From CAHJXF01 sp038225855 (GTDB taxonomy: Bacteria; Pseudomonadota; Gammaproteobacteria; Burkholderiales; Burkholderiaceae_D), in assembly GCA_038225855.1 (NCBI GenBank), contig JBBRQU010000006.1:62001-126000 (forward strand): a stretch of DNA of 64,000 nt, read 5' to 3'. This document shows positions 8,784-18,100 of the stretch, piece by piece (the stretch's first letter is position 1; the number at the start of each line of letters is the position of its first letter). The notes beneath the pieces are model-generated. The model was not told the DNA's origin, did not search any database, and worked only from the letters and a program-made list of their open reading frames with translations. A program made the translations under genes and the position numbers.

Positions 8784-9062
8784 ATGCATCTCTACGTGTA
8801 TTACGAGGTACCCGACGCCCAGAGGCCGCGCGTGCTCGATGCGATTCGAGCGATGCAGGAACGATTGGCGCTCGCGCATGGACATCGGGGACAACTGCTT
8901 CGGCGCGTCGACCAGGAAAAGCAGCGCGGCACCTGGATGGAAATCTACGAGCATGTCGACGACTCGTTCGAAGCGCATCTGAAGCATGCGTTCGATCAAA
9001 GCGGTGTGGCAGCCTTGCTCGCGGGGCCGCGCCACCTCGAGCGCTTCATCGATTTCGATTGA
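8784..9062 (+). CDS. DUF4936 family protein
   Basis: The 92-residue protein starts MHLYVYYEVP and has the ferredoxin-like pattern of DUF4936, with EIYEHVDDSFEAHL in the middle. Its function is unknown. It follows ygfZ by 11 bp and is followed one base later by the NRDE gene, so the three are co-transcribed. The longer open frame upstream of this ATG is ygfZ antiframe and is not used. Confidence 0.88.
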   Translation: MHLYVYYEVPDAQRPRVLDAIRAMQERLALAHGHRGQLLRRVDQEKQRGTWMEIYEHVDDSFEAHLKHAFDQSGVAALLAGPRHLERFIDFD

Positions 9063-9063
9063 C

Positions 9064-9900
9064 GTGTGCCTGATCGCCTTCGCGTGGCAGGCGCATGCCG
9101 AATATCCGCTGATCGTCGCGGCGAACCGCGATGAGTTCTTCGCGCGACCCACGGCTTCGGCCGGCTGGTGGGACGACGGTGAACGCCTCGCGGGCCGCGA
9201 CCTGCGTGCGGGAGGCACCTGGATGGGCGTGTCTCGCAGCGGCCGCTTCGCGGCGCTGACCAATTATCGCGATCCAGCTGCGCAGCGTAGCGATGCGCCG
9301 TCGCGCGGCGAACTCGTTGGCAGCGTTCTGGGCAACGAGGGTTCGTTGCGCGATGCGCTCGAACGCATGAGCCGCGACGCGTCGCGCTACAACGGCTTCA
9401 ATCTGCTTGCCGCCCAGTGGCATGCGGAGGCATCGCGCGCCGCGATGTGGATCCTGTCGAGCCGGGCCGACGCGCGACCGCAGGCCATCGACGCCGGGGT
9501 GCACGCGCTTTCGAACGCGGTGCTCGACACGCCGTGGCCCAAGGTCGAACGTGCGACGCGCGCAATGCGAGCTGCCATACACAGCGCCGCCGATGGGGAC
9601 GAGTTGTGCGCGCAACTGTTCGCGCTGCTCGCCGACCAGGACACGGCGCGCGACGACTCCCTGCCGCAAACCGGCGTCGCGCTCGACGTCGAACGCGCGC
9701 TCTCGGCCGCATTCATCCGCATGCCCGGCTACGGCACGCGCAGCTCGACGCTGTTGCTCGTCGATCGCGAAGGCGAAGCGCTCTTCATCGAACGCCGCAG
9801 CGAACCCGAGTCGCCCGTCGAAGAGCACCGCTTCGACTTTCGCATGGGCGGGGCCTGCGAGTACGCGATGAGTGCGCGCGAGTCGCATGCGTTCCCCTGA
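9064..9900 (+). CDS. NRDE (TANGO2) family protein
   Basis: The 278-residue protein begins CLIAFAW and contains the name-giving AANRDEFFARPT motif near residue 20 and GGTWMGVSRSGRFAALTNYR after it. TANGO2 proteins are cytosolic and their biochemistry is uncertain; roles in haem or lipid metabolism have been proposed for eukaryotic members. The start is GTG 9064, because the invariant second Cys follows it directly; ATG candidates upstream would overlap DUF4936 deeply. It is convergent with the downstream peptidase gene, with 29 bp between the stops. Confidence 0.92.
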   Translation: MCLIAFAWQAHAEYPLIVAANRDEFFARPTASAGWWDDGERLAGRDLRAGGTWMGVSRSGRFAALTNYRDPAAQRSDAPSRGELVGSVLGNEGSLRDALERMSRDASRYNGFNLLAAQWHAEASRAAMWILSSRADARPQAIDAGVHALSNAVLDTPWPKVERATRAMRAAIHSAADGDELCAQLFALLADQDTARDDSLPQTGVALDVERALSAAFIRMPGYGTRSSTLLLVDREGEALFIERRSEPESPVEEHRFDFRMGGACEYAMSARESHAFP

Positions 9901-9929
9901 TCGCATACGTGATCGCCCGCGCGCAGGCG

Positions 9930-12086
9930 CTAGCGCAACTCCCTCGCCATGAACGTGTACTCGAGCGCGCCCATGCGCGCCTGCTGCGTATTGTTCGCGG
10001 CGCCCGCGTGTCCGCCTTCGGTGTTCTCGAAATACAGAAGATCGTGTTTCTGATGGTTCATCTTCGCGGCCATCTTTCGGGCATGGCCGGGGTGTACGCG
10101 GTCGTCGCGCGTCGAGGTCGTGAACAGAAAGCGCGGATAACGTTTGCCCGCGACCACGTTCTGATACGGCGAATACTTCGAGATGTATTCCCACTCGGCC
10201 GGAATATCGGGATCGCCGTATTCGCCCATCCACGAGGCGCCCGCCAGCAGCTTGTTGTAGCGGCGCATGTCCAGTAGCGGCACCTGGCACACCACCGCCT
10301 TGAAGAGCTCGGGCCTCTGCAGCGCGACCGCGCCGACCAGGAGCCCGCCGTTGCTGCCGCCCATGATGCCCAGGTGCGCGGGTGAAGTGACCTTGCGCGC
10401 GATCAGGTCTTGGGCGACCGCGATGAAGTCGTCGTAGCTCTTTTGCTTGTCGGCCTTGATGGCGGCGTGGTGCCATTCGGGTCCGAACTCGCCGCCGCCG
10501 CGTATGCCGGCCACCACGAACACGCCGCCGCGCTCTAGCCACGCGGCGCCGTTGCCCGCGCTGTAGGCGCGCGGCAGCATGGGGATTTCGAAGCCGCCAT
10601 ATCCATAGAGAATGGTCGGCGCGCTGCCATTCTGCCGATAGCCTTTGGGCGTGACTTCGATATAGGGAATGCGCGTGCCATCGGCCGCGCGCGCCTCGTG
10701 CTGCGCGACGTCGAGGCCGCTCGCATCGAAGAATGCCGGGAGGTGCTTCAACGCCTCGCGTTGATCCGATCCGACGCGCGAGAGCGCGAGCGTGGTCGGC
10801 TGCAACGCGTTGCTCAGATAGACCAGGTAATCGTCGCTCGCGTGACGATCGACCGCCTGCATCGCGATCGTGCCGTCACGCGGCAGATCGACGACGCGAC
10901 GGGTCCAATGGGCGTCCTTCAACGACCACTCGAACACGTGGTTCTGCACCTCGGACATCTCGTTGACAAGCAGGTGATCGAGCGTGGGCTCGGTCTGGCC
11001 AAGCGACTTGCGCGGCCCCGGCGTGTAGAGCATCGTGAAATCTCGCGAGCCTTCGAGAAATCGATCGAAGTCGATCGCGAGCAGCGCGCCACTGGGGAAC
11101 TCCCGCAGCTGGTTCGCGTGGGCCTCGAGCTTCCACGCGCCGCGCAAGGTCACGATCAACTGGTCGCGCCACGGAGTGGCCTGGGCGTCCTCGGGAATAT
11201 CGAGCTTGACCAGCTTGCCTCGACCTTGATCGCCGTCTTCCCGCAGATAGAAGGTTTCGTTCGTGAAGAAGGTCACATCTCGTTGAATCAGCGTGCGATC
11301 GACCACGCGGTCATCGAAGTGCACGTGATACTTGGTGGCTTCGACGCTGATGTCGGGCTTCTGTCCCGCGTACACCTGCTCGGCCGATGCGAGCGCGGTT
11401 CCGCGGGTCCAACGCTTGACGATGCGTGGATAACCCGAGTCGGTCATCGTGCCCGGACCGAAGTCGGTTCGCACATACACGTGATCGGCATCGATCCACG
11501 ACAGGCTGCCCTTGGCTTCGGTCAGATAGAAACCACCGGCCTCGGGGGCGATGAAGGTCATCTTCTCGAGATCGAACTCGCGCGCGACAGTCGCATCGCC
11601 GCCGCCGCGCGACAGATAGACGATGCAGCGTTGGTAGTCGGGATAGCGGCAGGCCCAGCTCTTCCAGACCCAGTTTTCCTTCTCGGATGCGGACAACGCA
11701 TCGACATCGATCACCGTCTCCCACGCCGGATCGGGCTTGCGATATTCGTCGAGCGTGGTCCGCCGCATGATGCCGCGTACGTGATCGGCATCGCGCCAGA
11801 AGTTGTAGTACCAGGCGCCGATTTTCCCGACCGCGGGGATGCGTTCCTTCGAGTCGTAGATCGCGAGCAGGCGATCGTAGAGCGGTGCATAGCTTGGGTC
11901 GGCTTGCAGCTCCTTCAACGAGATTGCGTTCTGCGCCTTGACCCAATCCATCGAGGCGGCGCCATCGACGTCTTCCAGATATCGAAAAGGATCGTCAGGG
12001 GTGTTGGCGGCGAGTGAGATCGAAGTCATGGTCGATGCGAGAACGCAGAGAAGGATGCCGGCCATGCGGCACGAGGCAGAGCTCAT
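9930..12086 (-). CDS. prolyl oligopeptidase family serine peptidase (S9), exported
   Basis: The 718-residue protein has a signal peptide (about residues 1-27), an N-terminal beta-propeller region and a C-terminal alpha/beta-hydrolase domain. The catalytic Ser is in IMGGSNGGLLV, Asp in TSTRDDRVHPGHA and His in ENTEGGHAGAAN. It should cleave short proline-containing peptides in the periplasm. ATG 12086 is preferred over TTG 12125 because it starts right at the signal peptide. It is transcribed alone, convergent with the NRDE gene. Confidence 0.92.
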   Translation of the reverse strand: MSSASCRMAGILLCVLASTMTSISLAANTPDDPFRYLEDVDGAASMDWVKAQNAISLKELQADPSYAPLYDRLLAIYDSKERIPAVGKIGAWYYNFWRDADHVRGIMRRTTLDEYRKPDPAWETVIDVDALSASEKENWVWKSWACRYPDYQRCIVYLSRGGGDATVAREFDLEKMTFIAPEAGGFYLTEAKGSLSWIDADHVYVRTDFGPGTMTDSGYPRIVKRWTRGTALASAEQVYAGQKPDISVEATKYHVHFDDRVVDRTLIQRDVTFFTNETFYLREDGDQGRGKLVKLDIPEDAQATPWRDQLIVTLRGAWKLEAHANQLREFPSGALLAIDFDRFLEGSRDFTMLYTPGPRKSLGQTEPTLDHLLVNEMSEVQNHVFEWSLKDAHWTRRVVDLPRDGTIAMQAVDRHASDDYLVYLSNALQPTTLALSRVGSDQREALKHLPAFFDASGLDVAQHEARAADGTRIPYIEVTPKGYRQNGSAPTILYGYGGFEIPMLPRAYSAGNGAAWLERGGVFVVAGIRGGGEFGPEWHHAAIKADKQKSYDDFIAVAQDLIARKVTSPAHLGIMGGSNGGLLVGAVALQRPELFKAVVCQVPLLDMRRYNKLLAGASWMGEYGDPDIPAEWEYISKYSPYQNVVAGKRYPRFLFTTSTRDDRVHPGHARKMAAKMNHQKHDLLYFENTEGGHAGAANNTQQARMGALEYTFMARELR

Positions 12087-12322
12087 GGACAATTCCAGTT
12101 CGATGATGGGAAGTCGGCCATTCAAGGCGGCGCGAGTCTAGCATCGGCCCAGCGCTGACCTGCGCATCGATGCACCCAAGTCAGTGCGTCGTTCGCCTCA
12201 TTGGGGCAACACGCCGCAGGCCGCACCAAATTCATTCACCATCGGCGCTCCGCATGGCCTTGCGCGCGGTTTCAACGCAGGCATGCGACTTGCAATGTTC
12301 TTCCCAACCGACGAGCAAACTC

Positions 12323-12736
12323 ATGAGCGCACGCCCACCCCTCCCGCCCTTCACTGCCGAAAGCGCCGCACAGAAGGTGCAGGCCGCCGAGAACGCATGG
12401 AACCTGCGCGATCCCGATCGCGTGGTCCTTGCCTATACCGAAGACACCGAGTGGCGCAATCGCGCCGAGTTCCTTCACGGGCGCGACGAGGTGCGCGCTT
12501 TCCTGCAACACAAGTGGGCGAAGGAGCTCGACTACCGATTGAAGAAGTCGCTCTGGGCCTTCACCGACAACCGCATCGCGGTGCGCTTCGAATACGAATG
12601 GCACGACGATTCGGGCCAGTGGTTTCGTTCCTACGGCAACGAGAACTGGGAGTTCGATGCGAACGGGCTGATGCAAAAGCGCTTCGCAAGCATCAACGAC
12701 CTGCCGATCGCCGAAGCCGACCGCAAATTGAAATGA
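12323..12736 (+). CDS. NTF2-like / DUF1348 family protein
   Basis: The 137-residue protein has a SnoaL/NTF2-like fold with DPDRVVLAYTEDTEWRNR, FLHGRDEVRAFL and a Trp-rich middle (EYEWHDDSGQWFRSYGNENWEF), the pattern of DUF1348. These small cone-shaped proteins often bind or isomerise small molecules; no substrate can be read from the sequence. It stands 44 bp upstream of the cyanate-type transporter operon on the same strand and may be co-transcribed. Confidence 0.88.
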   Translation: MSARPPLPPFTAESAAQKVQAAENAWNLRDPDRVVLAYTEDTEWRNRAEFLHGRDEVRAFLQHKWAKELDYRLKKSLWAFTDNRIAVRFEYEWHDDSGQWFRSYGNENWEFDANGLMQKRFASINDLPIAEADRKLK

Positions 12737-12780
12737 GCCCTTCGCACGTCCCGCCTTCGCAATTTTTCTGAGGACCTTCG

Positions 12781-14202
12781 ATGTCGAAACCGTCGCGCTC
12801 GCTCTACGATCCATTCAACGCCGACAAGGATTTGTTCGCCCGCTGCAGTTGCGGTGCTCACGCCGACGAGGCCGAGCACGCGGCCGCGCACTCGAATGGC
12901 GTTTCGAATGTCGGTTCGAATGTCGATCGTGCTCGCGCCCGCGATCCCGAGACACTCTCGTCGGATTTCATCGAGGCCAGTCTCGTCAAGGCGCTCTTTC
13001 CGCAAGAAAGCGTGAGACGCCGCTTCATCAAGGCGGTCGGCGCGGGCACTGCGTTGTCGGCGATCCAGAGTCTCTTGCCCATAGCCGCGATGCAGGCAAT
13101 GGCCCAGGAGAAAGGCGGGTCGCTCGAGAAGTCCGATCTCAAGATCGGCTTCATCGCCATCACCTGCGCGACGCCGCTCATCATGGCCGACCCGCTGGGC
13201 TTCTACAAAAAGCAGGGACTGAACGTCCAGCTCAACAAGACCGCGGGCTGGGCGCTGATTCGCGACCGCATGTTGAACAAGGAACACGACGCGTCGCATT
13301 TTCTCTCGCCGATGCCGCTGGCGATCTCGATGGGCGCGGGCTCGGTCGCGCAGCCGATGCGCGTGGCGACGATTCAGAACATCAACGGCCAGGCGATCAC
13401 GCTGCACGTCAAGCACAAGGACAAGCGCGATCCCAAACAATGGAAGGGCTTCAAGTTCGCGATCCCGTTCGAGTACTCGATGCACAACTTCCTGTTGCGC
13501 TATTACCTCGCCGAAAACGGCATCAACCCCGACACCGATGTGCAGATCCGTGTCACGCCGCCGCCCGAGATGGTGGCCAACCTGCGCGCGGGCAACATCG
13601 ACGGCTTCCTCGGACCCGACCCCTTCAACCAGCGCGCGGTCTACGACGAGGTCGGCTTCATCCACATCCTCTCGAAGGAAATCTGGGACGGCCATCCGTG
13701 CTGCGCGTTCGGCGTGTCCGATGAGTTCATCAAGCAGAACCCGAACACCTTCGCAGCGCTCTACCGCTCGGTTCTCAACGCCGCTGCGATGGCGCACGAC
13801 GCGAAGAACCGCGAGCTGATCGCCAAGGTGATCGCGCAACCGGCGTATCTGAATCAGCCCGAGGCAGTCGTCACGCAGGTGCTGACCGGCAAGTTCGCGG
13901 ACGGTCTGGGCAATGTGCGCAACGTGCCCGAGCGCGCCGACTTCGATCCGGTGCCGTGGTATTCGATGGCCGTCTGGATGCTCACGCAGATGAAGCGCTG
14001 GGGCTATATCAAGGGCGACGTGCAATACAAGGACATCGCCGAGCGCGTCTTTCTGCTCACCGACGCGAAGAAGCGCATGAAGGAATTGGGCGAGGCCACG
14101 CCCGATAGCGGCTACAGGAAGTACCGGATCATGGGCAAGGAATTCGATCCGATGAAGCCCGAGGCGTATGTCGACAGCTTCGCGATCAAGAAGCTCGCGT
14201 GA
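12781..14202 (+). CDS. nitrate/cyanate-type ABC transporter substrate-binding protein (CmpA/NrtA family)
   Basis: The 473-residue binding protein has the family signatures IAITCATPLIMADPLGFY, DGFLGPDPFNQRAVYDEVGF and EIWDGHPCCAFGVS. A twin-arginine signal (RRRFIKAVGAGTALS) begins only at about residue 79. It is preceded by a polar extension holding CSCGAHADEAEHAAAH (C22, C24 and His residues). I believe this pre-Tat extension occurs in proteobacterial relatives, but its purpose is unknown. The cluster ends in cyanase, so the ligand is more likely cyanate than nitrate; that is inference. A good AGGA-type RBS lies just upstream of ATG 12781. Confidence 0.88.
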   Translation: MSKPSRSLYDPFNADKDLFARCSCGAHADEAEHAAAHSNGVSNVGSNVDRARARDPETLSSDFIEASLVKALFPQESVRRRFIKAVGAGTALSAIQSLLPIAAMQAMAQEKGGSLEKSDLKIGFIAITCATPLIMADPLGFYKKQGLNVQLNKTAGWALIRDRMLNKEHDASHFLSPMPLAISMGAGSVAQPMRVATIQNINGQAITLHVKHKDKRDPKQWKGFKFAIPFEYSMHNFLLRYYLAENGINPDTDVQIRVTPPPEMVANLRAGNIDGFLGPDPFNQRAVYDEVGFIHILSKEIWDGHPCCAFGVSDEFIKQNPNTFAALYRSVLNAAAMAHDAKNRELIAKVIAQPAYLNQPEAVVTQVLTGKFADGLGNVRNVPERADFDPVPWYSMAVWMLTQMKRWGYIKGDVQYKDIAERVFLLTDAKKRMKELGEATPDSGYRKYRIMGKEFDPMKPEAYVDSFAIKKLA

Positions 14203-14226
14203 AGAGCATCTGACGATGCCCTTCCG

Positions 14227-15099
14227 ATGAAAGCGCGCATGACCGCGCCCCTCGCCGTTCGCGCCGCGATCCTGTCGGCGCTGATCTTCATCGCGATCAT
14301 CGCGCTGTGGACTCTCGCGACCCACACCGCCGCGATCCGGACCTCCGAGGTTGGCATGACGGCCGAGCAGCTCGAGTACGCGAAGCTGATGGGCAAGAGC
14401 GCGGGTACGACCAAGACCTCCGGCTTTCCGACGCCGATGGAGCTGGGCGCAGCGATCGCGAAGCAGCTTGCCGATCCCTTCTACGATCGCGGCCCCAACG
14501 ACAAGGGCATCGCGCTGCAGCTCGCGTATTCGCTCGGGCGGGTCGCGCTGGGCTTCATCATCGCGATGGCGGTCGCGATCCCGCTCGGCTTTCTGATCGG
14601 CATGTCGCCCTTGATCAGTCGCGCGCTCGATCCCTTCATCCAGGTGTTGAAGCCGATCTCGCCGCTCGCGTGGATGCCGCTCGCGCTCTACACCATCAAG
14701 GACTCGTCGATCTCGGGCGTTTTCGTGATCTTCATCTGCTCGGTGTGGCCGATGTTGATCAACACCGCGTTCGGTGTCGCGGCCGTGCGGCGCGACTGGC
14801 TCAATGTCGCCAGGACGCTCGAGGTCAAGCCGCTGCGCCGCGCCTTCCAGGTCATCCTGCCCGCGGCGGCGCCGACGATCGTGACCGGCATGCGCATCTC
14901 GATGGGCATCGCATGGCTCGTCATCGTCGCCGCCGAGATGCTGGTGGGCGGCACCGGCATCGGCTACTTCGTCTGGAACGAGTGGAACAACCTGTCGTTG
15001 ACCAACGTGATCTTCGCGGTGCTGATGATCGGCATTGTCGGCATGCTGCTCGACCTCGCGTTCGCGCGCTTTCAACGATGGGTGACGTATGTCGATTAA
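14227..15099 (+). CDS. nitrate/cyanate-type ABC transporter permease (NtrB/CynB-like)
   Basis: The 290-residue inner-membrane protein has an N-terminal helix, a polar periplasmic segment and a five-helix permease core. The EAA-type loop is visible as VARTLEVKPLRRAFQVILPAAAPTIVTGMR. It forms the channel for the neighbouring binding protein and ATPase. The gap from the binding-protein gene is 24 bp and to the ATPase 27 bp, so one operon is likely. Confidence 0.9.
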   Translation: MKARMTAPLAVRAAILSALIFIAIIALWTLATHTAAIRTSEVGMTAEQLEYAKLMGKSAGTTKTSGFPTPMELGAAIAKQLADPFYDRGPNDKGIALQLAYSLGRVALGFIIAMAVAIPLGFLIGMSPLISRALDPFIQVLKPISPLAWMPLALYTIKDSSISGVFVIFICSVWPMLINTAFGVAAVRRDWLNVARTLEVKPLRRAFQVILPAAAPTIVTGMRISMGIAWLVIVAAEMLVGGTGIGYFVWNEWNNLSLTNVIFAVLMIGIVGMLLDLAFARFQRWVTYVD

Positions 15100-15126
15100 C
15101 CGCAACGCAGACCGGGGACGCGCGCG

Positions 15127-16014
15127 ATGAGCTTCCTCAAGGTCGAGAATCTGTCGAAGAGCTTCGGCCCCGGGTTGCCGCCGGTGTTCGAGAACGTGCA
15201 CTTCGAAATCGAGCGCGGCGAATTCGTCTGCATCATCGGACACTCGGGCTGCGGCAAGTCCACCATTCTCAATGTGCTTGCGGGGATCGAATCGGCGAGC
15301 TCGGGTTACGCGTACATGGACAACCGCGAGATCGCCGGGCCGAGCCTGGACCGCGGCGTGGTGTTCCAGAGCCACGCGTTGCTGCCGTGGCTGACGGTGA
15401 GGAAGAACGTCGCATTCGCGGTGCGCTCGCGCTGGCCTCGCTGGAGCGCGGCCGAAGTCGCGGCGCACGTCGAGCGCTTCGTCGCGATGGTCGGTCTCGC
15501 CAACGCGATCGACAAGAAGCCGTCGGAGTTGTCGGGCGGCATGAAACAGCGCGTCGGCATCGCGCGCGCGTTCGCCATTCAGCCGAAAATGTTGTTGCTC
15601 GACGAACCCTTCGGTGCGCTCGATGCGTTGACGCGCGGCACGATCCAGGACGAGTTGCTCGCGATCGTGCAGGCCACACACCAGACCGTGTTCATGATCA
15701 CCCACGATGTCGATGAAGCGATCCTGCTGGCCGACAAGATTCTCCTGATGAGCAACGGGCCTCACGCGAAGATCGCCGAGATCGTGCGCAACACCATGCC
15801 GCGCGATCGTGTCCGCGCGACCGTGCATCACGACCCGCAGTACTACCTGATCCGCAATCACCTCGTCGATTTTCTCGTCAACCGCTCGAAGCTGATCCAG
15901 GCGGGCCGGCAGGATCACGGCGCCGACGAGCCGGCGATCGTCGAGCCCGGTCTGGCCGCACCGGCCGGCGCCGGGCCGACGCGCGACGATCGGCTTTGCG
16001 CCGTGGCGGCTTGA
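15127..16014 (+). CDS. nitrate/cyanate-type ABC transporter ATP-binding protein
   Basis: The 295-residue ATPase has Walker A GHSGCGKST, signature LSGGMKQRVGIARA, Walker B MLLLDEPFGALD and the switch His in MITHDVDEAI. It energises the transporter of this operon. The C-terminal 40 residues, rich in Ala, Pro and Gly, have no recognisable domain; NrtC/NrtD-type regulatory C-domains are absent. The gene ends 53 bp before cynS. Confidence 0.9.
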   Translation: MSFLKVENLSKSFGPGLPPVFENVHFEIERGEFVCIIGHSGCGKSTILNVLAGIESASSGYAYMDNREIAGPSLDRGVVFQSHALLPWLTVRKNVAFAVRSRWPRWSAAEVAAHVERFVAMVGLANAIDKKPSELSGGMKQRVGIARAFAIQPKMLLLDEPFGALDALTRGTIQDELLAIVQATHQTVFMITHDVDEAILLADKILLMSNGPHAKIAEIVRNTMPRDRVRATVHHDPQYYLIRNHLVDFLVNRSKLIQAGRQDHGADEPAIVEPGLAAPAGAGPTRDDRLCAVAA

Positions 16015-16067
16015 GCGCCGCGAGTCCCCGCCCTTGCAGCCCTTCCATTCAATTCTTCAGGAGACCC

Positions 16068-16526
16068 ATGATGTCGAGCATCACCGATCGCAGCGAAGTC
16101 ACGAAGCTCATCCTCGCGGTCAAGGTCGCCAAGGGCATCAAGTGGGCCGATGTGGCCGCGCGTGTCGGGCAAAGCAAGGAATGGACGACGGCCGCGTGCC
16201 TCGGACAAATGACGCTGACCAAGCAGCAGGCCAAAGTCGTCGGCAAGATGTTCGGCTTGAACGAGGACGCGATCGCGTGGCTGCAGGTGGCCCCGTACAA
16301 GGGCTCGCTGCCGACCGCGGTGCCGACCGATCCCTTGATTTATCGCTGGTACGAACTCGTCAGCGTTTACGGGACGACCATCAAGGAACTGATCCACGAG
16401 GAGTTCGGCGACGGCATCATGAGCGCGATCGATTTCTCGATGGATATCCAGCGTGAGCCGGACCCCAAAGGCGACCGCGTGCATGTCGTCTTGTCGGGCA
16501 AGTTTCTGCCGTACAAGACGTACTGA
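16068..16526 (+). CDS. cynS: cyanate hydratase (cyanase)
   Basis: The 152-residue enzyme converts cyanate and bicarbonate to ammonia and CO2. Catalytic residues R93, E96 (YRWYE) and S119 (IMSAIDF) keep the same spacing as Arg96, Glu99 and Ser122 of the E. coli enzyme. An N-terminal helical DNA-binding-like domain and the C-terminal decamer-forming domain are both present. ATG 16068 is followed by a second ATG at 16071; the RBS CAGGAGA lies 5-6 bp upstream. Together with the preceding transporter it gives import and breakdown of cyanate as a nitrogen source or for detoxification. Confidence 0.95.
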   Translation: MMSSITDRSEVTKLILAVKVAKGIKWADVAARVGQSKEWTTAACLGQMTLTKQQAKVVGKMFGLNEDAIAWLQVAPYKGSLPTAVPTDPLIYRWYELVSVYGTTIKELIHEEFGDGIMSAIDFSMDIQREPDPKGDRVHVVLSGKFLPYKTY

Positions 16527-16657
16527 CGGCGCATTGACCGCGTTGCCGACAGCCCGGGCCGAAAAAGAAAACCGACCGCGACGATAACGCCGGGCCGGTT
16601 CTCACAACGACGCGCCGATGCGCGTCCATGGGTCAATCGTGCGCGTCTTTCGCCGCG
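16527..16657. terminator. probable convergent terminator region after cynS
   Basis: The gap between the convergent cynS and the lipoprotein gene holds GC-rich inverted repeats: GCCCGGGC at about 16551-16558, and an imperfect pair AACCGACC / GGCCGGTT that brackets a CGACG core at about 16569-16601. A short A-rich stretch (GAAAAAGAAAA) follows the first. The position fits a bidirectional terminator, but no long T-run is present. Confidence 0.4.
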
Positions 16658-17041
16658 TCAACCCTTCACGTCGCTCGGACGCGTCGTGTTGGTCTTGTTG
16701 GTTTCGCCGCTGTTGTCCGCATTGCTCGGGGCCGTGCCGGACGGCGTATTGGACATCGTGCCGCTGGACGAACTCGATGGCATCGGCGACGTGTTGGGCA
16801 TCGTGCTCGAAGACGACGATGACGGGCTCATCGATGAGGACGAAGACGGGCTCGTCGAAGACGACGAACTCATCGGCGAGGAGGATTTCGTCGACGTGCT
16901 TTCGGTGGTCGTCGATGCCGACGGCGCGGGCACCGTCGAACTGGTATCGGTCTTGGGCATTGCGGGCGGCTCGGTCTTGTTGCAAGCACCCAGCGCCGCA
17001 AGAGTCGCCGCGAGAGCGACCCATTTGATCGTGCCACGCAT
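16658..17041 (-). CDS. Ser/Pro/Thr-rich lipoprotein of unknown function
   Basis: The 127-residue product has a lipoprotein signal with lipobox LGAC (Cys20). The rest is low complexity: long runs of Ser with Thr, Pro and Met, then a polar Asn/Thr tail. No folded domain is visible, so it is probably a disordered periplasmic tether or spacer. The start is ATG 17041, because GAGGAG sits 6 bp upstream; an in-frame GTG at 17047 overlaps that RBS. The antisense translation is Asp/Glu-rich, a mirror of the Ser codons, and is not a gene. Confidence 0.75.
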   Translation of the reverse strand: MRGTIKWVALAATLAALGACNKTEPPAMPKTDTSSTVPAPSASTTTESTSTKSSSPMSSSSSTSPSSSSSMSPSSSSSSTMPNTSPMPSSSSSGTMSNTPSGTAPSNADNSGETNKTNTTRPSDVKG

Positions 17042-17170
17042 GTTCACTCCTCGGGGACAGGGACAAAACCCGAGGGTGCGCGCTCGACCGTCGTTACAGC
17101 GTCGGTCATAGCCCGATCGGCTTGTCGGCCTAGTCCGAAGGAACGCGAATGCAAGGCGCGTTCGCGCTAC

Positions 17171-18100
17171 TCAATCGTCCAAAAACTCGCGAATCAAACC
17201 GCTGACCCGCGCGGGCTGCTCGTGAGCAACCCAATGCGATCCTTCGGGAATGCGAACGACGCGCAAGTCGGGGCAAACGCGTTCGAGATCATCGACCAGC
17301 ACGGTGGTGAGCGCGCGATCGTTCTCGCCCCAGATCACGCGCACCGGCGCCTTGACCATCCAGTCGGCGGGATCGGGCACGGGCCGCGCAGGATCGTTGG
17401 ACGTGGGCGGATGCAGCGGCGTGGCTCGATAGAAATTGACGCCGCCCGTCATCGCGTGCGAAGGCGTGCCGTCGGAGCGTAGCGCCCCGGGGACCGACCA
17501 CATCGCGCGATAACGCTCGCGCACCGCGGGCGTGTACCACGCGGGCGGCGTTCCATCTTCGGCATTCATGAAGCGTTCGACGACCTGGAAATCGTTGCCG
17601 ACCAACGCTTCTTCCGAGCCCGGCGTGCGCAACCAATTCATGTACGCCGACGCCTTCTGCTGAACCGTATCGGTGGCCAGGGCGCGCATGAACAGCCACG
17701 GGTGCGGCGAGTTGATGACGATCAGGCGCTCGACCAACTCGGGATGGAAGATGGCGAGATGCCAGCCGACCGCGCCGCCCCAGTCGTGGCAGACAATGAT
17801 CGCCGACGAGCGGCCGAGCTGGGCGATCAGCAGGCGTATGTCCTCGGCGATGTGCTTGATGTGGTACGCCTCGACCTCGACCGGCTTGGACGAGAGATTG
17901 AAGCCGCGCAGATCGGGCGCGACGGCGAAGTAATCGTTGCCCAAATCGGCGAGCTGTTCTTCCCATGTGAACCAGGCTTCCGGAAAGCCGTGCAGAAAGA
18001 CCATCAGCTTGCGACCTTCGCTATTGCCTGCGCTCGCGTAGTGAAGACGAATGCCGTTGGCGAGGTCGGCGTACTGCCCATCGGTGACGGCTGCTTTCAT
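17171..18100 (-). CDS. alpha/beta hydrolase, epoxide-hydrolase-like
   Basis: The 309-residue protein has the epoxide hydrolase layout. HGFPEAW forms the oxyanion region, the Asp nucleophile is in CHDWGGAVGWH, NSPHPWLF follows, the acid is in GENDRAL and the catalytic His in GSHWVAHEQP. An Asp rather than Ser nucleophile points to epoxide hydrolase or dehalogenase chemistry. ATG 18100 overlaps the SDR stop by four bases, with GGAGAAGC as RBS, so the two form one operon. The substrate is unknown. Confidence 0.9.
   Translation of the reverse strand: MKAAVTDGQYADLANGIRLHYASAGNSEGRKLMVFLHGFPEAWFTWEEQLADLGNDYFAVAPDLRGFNLSSKPVEVEAYHIKHIAEDIRLLIAQLGRSSAIIVCHDWGGAVGWHLAIFHPELVERLIVINSPHPWLFMRALATDTVQQKASAYMNWLRTPGSEEALVGNDFQVVERFMNAEDGTPPAWYTPAVRERYRAMWSVPGALRSDGTPSHAMTGGVNFYRATPLHPPTSNDPARPVPDPADWMVKAPVRVIWGENDRALTTVLVDDLERVCPDLRVVRIPEGSHWVAHEQPARVSGLIREFLDD

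Noticed and set aside
12631..15918. 1095-codon open frame on the minus strand, antisense to the cyanate transporter operon
   Set aside because: The translation is Arg/His/Asp-rich with no domain, it runs opposite to three clear ABC transporter genes, and such frames arise from strong G/C bias at codon position three of the real genes.
16686..17111. Acidic 141-codon plus-strand frame opposite the Ser-rich lipoprotein
   Set aside because: Its Asp/Glu runs are the reverse complement of Ser codons; the minus-strand frame has the signal peptide, lipobox and RBS.
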